From positions 45,863 through 109,862 of the forward strand of contig DYGR01000002.1 of NCBI GenBank assembly GCA_020724545.1: a stretch of 64,000 bases of DNA, given 5' to 3'. The notes under the pieces were generated by a model. That model made no database searches, was not told where the DNA came from, and worked only from the letters and a program-made list of their open reading frames with translations. Positions 62,238 through 64,000 of this stretch are shown piece after piece. Numbering within the stretch: the first letter of the stretch is position 1; every line of letters starts with the position of its first letter. Source of the DNA: Candidatus Methanoperedens nitratireducens (lineage in GTDB: Archaea; Halobacteriota; Methanosarcinia; Methanosarcinales; Methanoperedenaceae). Both the position numbers and the translations under genes were made by a program.

Positions 62238-63762
62238 ATGAATAGAAGGGATCGTTTTATTTAACGGAATAAAAATACTTGATACAACATTAAGAGATGG
62301 CGAACAGACACCCGGAGTCTCTCTCACGACAGAGAGCAAGCTATTGATCGCAAGGAAGATCGACAGTCTTGGTGTAGATATCCTGGAAGCGGGTTCTGCT
62401 ATTACATCAGATGGTGAGCGCACAGCTATTAAAAAAATAGCAGGCGAAGGGTTGAATGCAGAAATATGCAGCTACTGCCGTATCCGCAGGGAGGATATCG
62501 ATAGCGCCATAAGCTGCGATGTGGATTCCATACATCTTGTCGTACCTGTCTCTGATCTTCATATACAGCAAAAATTAAAAAAAGACCGCAAGGCTGTGCT
62601 CGGTATAGCTGTTGAGATGACAGAGTATGCAAAATCGCATGGGTTGGTCGTGGAACTGAGCGGGGAAGATGCATCCCGTGCTGATCTTGGTTATCTTAAA
62701 TCCGTTTACAATGCCGGGATAGAAGCAGGTGCTGACAGGCTGTGTTTCTGTGATACAGTCGGGATTCTTACTCCAGAGAGATCATACGATATTTTCAGCG
62801 ACTTATCACTGCTTGGTGCACCCATCAGTGTCCACTGCCACAATGATTTCGGTATGGCAACATCCAATACGGTTGCAGCACTGCGGGCCGGAGCGGCCCA
62901 GGCGCATGTCACCATTAACGGCATTGGCGAGCGGGCGGGGAATACATCGCTTGAGGAAGTGGTCATGGCGCTTTTTTCATTATATAAACATAAAACAAAA
63001 ATCGATCTTAAGGGCCTGTACACAACATCCCGGCTTGTGAGCAGGTTAAGCGGAATCCCTGTTGCCCCAAACAAGGCGATAGTGGGTGGAAATGCCTTCA
63101 CCCACGAAGCAGGCATCCATGTTCACGGACTGCTTGCGAACACTGCCACGTATGAACCCATCACACCCGAACTTGTTGGGCGTGAGCGCAGAATCGTGCT
63201 CGGAAAGCATGCGGGCAGAAGCTCTGTTGTTCTTGCACTGAGGGAACTGGGACTCTCTGCCAGTGAGGAGCAGATCGATGATATCGTCACAAGAATGAAA
63301 GAGCTCGGAGATAAAGGAAAGCATGTCACAGACGCAGATCTTCAGACAATTACAGAGACCGTGCTCGGGATATACCAGGAAGCCAAAGTCAGGCTTGAAG
63401 AACTCACAGTCGTTGCTGGAAATACCGTGATGCCTACAGCCTCTATCAGGTTGAAGGTAAACGGGAACCACGTAGTAGAGGCAGGCGTAGGGACAGGACC
63501 TGTTGATGCAGCCATCAACGCATTGAAAAAAGCTGTATCAGGCGTTGCCGATATTCAGTTAGATGAGTACCATGTGGATGCTATAACAGGCGGGACTGAT
63601 GCTCTGGTTGAGGTCTGGGTAAAGCTCAGTAAAGGAGGCAGGACAATAACAGCTCGCGGAGCCCGCACAGATATCATAATGGCCTCTGTTGAAGCTGTGC
63701 TTGAGGGCATAAACAGACTGATACAGCAGGAACAGAACAACAGAGGGAACAGAGATTCCTGA
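62238..63762 (+). CDS. 2-isopropylmalate / (R)-citramalate synthase with apparent frameshift near the start
   Basis: The coding region reads [20 protein letters not shown] from 62269, then [19 protein letters not shown] [36 protein letters not shown] and the C-terminal LeuA dimerisation domain with [14 protein letters not shown]. Family: LeuA/CimA, condensing acetyl-CoA with a 2-oxoacid; CimA and LeuA cannot be told apart safely. ATG 62238 with an AAGGTGAT site opens a frame that stops after eight codons; the enzyme frame has no ATG/GTG/TTG until TTG 62344, inside the active-site region. Dropping one T from 62255-62258 gives [20 protein letters not shown]. Confidence 0.85.
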
Positions 63763-63766
63763 GAAA

Positions 63767-63888
63767 TGTTTATATATATATTTGAGTTACTATGAACGAG
63801 GAAAACGCGTCAATCACCCCTCCCTTTCGGGAGGGGCTTGTTCCGTGAGGAGCAAGGGTAACAGGTTGACCAGGAGGCATACTAAAAT
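63767..63888 (+). promoter_or_regulatory. promoter and structured leader of the last gene
   Basis: A TATA-like TGTTTATATATATATT (63767-63782) is followed by a leader of about 85 nt. It contains a perfect hairpin, CCCCTCCC (63817-63824) with GGGAGGGG (63829-63836), loop TTTC, and then GTGAGGAGCAAGGG. No T run follows, so it is not an ordinary terminator. A riboswitch or protein-binding leader is possible; I cannot assign a class. Confidence 0.5.
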
Positions 63889-64000
63889 ATGCAGCAGTTA
63901 GAAGAAAGAAATACATACACACCTACGGATATTCCGCACGTTCGCAGCAACTGTGATCCAGTATTAAACAGAACCGAAACATCGGTTCACGCTGTATCCA
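63889..64000 (+). CDS. 5' end of an unrecognised gene
   Basis: ATG 63889 with AGGAGG 12 bp upstream opens a frame that reaches the window edge: MQQLEERNTYTPTDIPHVRS then NCDPVLNRTETSVHAVS. I do not recognise it from 37 residues. It follows the isopropylmalate/citramalate synthase by 126 bp and has its own promoter and structured leader. Confidence 0.6.
   Translation, partial: MQQLEERNTYTPTDIPHVRSNCDPVLNRTETSVHAVS

Noticed and set aside
1..64000. tRNA or rRNA genes
   Set aside because: No cloverleaf-like sequence with a CCA-side acceptor pairing or rRNA-like stretch was recognised by eye; a dedicated search could still find one.

Overview
This window looks like chromosomal DNA of a methane-metabolising archaeon of the Methanosarcinales / 'Ca. 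Methanoperedens' (ANME-2d) type. The evidence is an ATP-binding component A2 of the methyl-coenzyme M reductase activation system (atwA), a soluble heterodisulfide reductase operon hdrCBA, the archaeal CO dehydrogenase/acetyl-CoA synthase genes cdhA-cdhB-cdhC with a cooC-type nickel-insertion ATPase, and archaeal information genes (taw2, nop5, archaeal-type gltX, rnhB). TATA-like promoters and GGAGG/GAGGT ribosome binding sites occur throughout. The genus assignment is inference; no rRNA or mcrA is in the window.

Layout. 1-8.5 kb: housekeeping genes (purE fragment, gamma carbonic anhydrase, riboflavin-pathway reductase, YgiQ radical SAM protein, taw2-hom-ACT operon, PQQ-type sugar dehydrogenase). 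8.5-35.4 kb: an accessory island holding a nearly complete extracellular contractile injection system (eCIS, Afp/PVC-like). It begins with a DUF4157 cargo-type protein, an unknown protein and an isoprenoid-synthase-like protein (8.65-11.7 kb). A membrane glycosyltransferase follows on the other strand. The structural genes then run from a small cysteine-rich protein and an AAA+ ATPase (13.5-16 kb) through cap, sheath, tubes, LysM hub, spike, PAAR tip, gp25, two J-type baseplate proteins, tail protein I and a tail-fibre-like protein (17.3-33.3 kb). A cargo array with DUF4157-type leaders follows, with apparently broken or split reading frames (33.4-35.4 kb). 35.4-64 kb: hdrCBA, gltX, gcvH, small regulators, a duplicated small-protein cluster, a RAD55/KaiC-like ATPase with a roadblock-like partner, exonuclease VII, RNase HII, the cdh cluster, nop5, sppA, atwA, a TPR protein, an M42 peptidase, an isopropylmalate/citramalate synthase and the start of an unrecognised gene behind a structured leader.

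How the parts work together. The eCIS genes should build a contractile sheath and tube on a baseplate, loaded with DUF4157-leader cargo proteins and sorted by the AAA+ ATPase. The two operons that begin the island (8.65 kb cargo and 13.48 kb ATPase) carry matching promoters and a shared 34-nt leader element containing a tiny conserved reading frame, so they are probably co-regulated. The tail assembly gene at 19.3 kb and the following DUF6760-like frame lack an ordinary start between them and may be joined by a -1 frameshift. No conventional tape-measure gene is seen; a 755-residue protein with a ~340-bp internal repeat sits where an unknown structural part is expected.

The metabolic half of the window supports acetyl-CoA synthesis/cleavage and heterodisulfide-linked electron transfer. 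The HdrA here carries a C-terminal MvhD-like domain from which the cluster-binding cysteines have been lost. Several apparent frameshifts lie in homopolymer runs (35.14 kb T8, 62.25 kb T4) and need read-level confirmation before being taken as biology.
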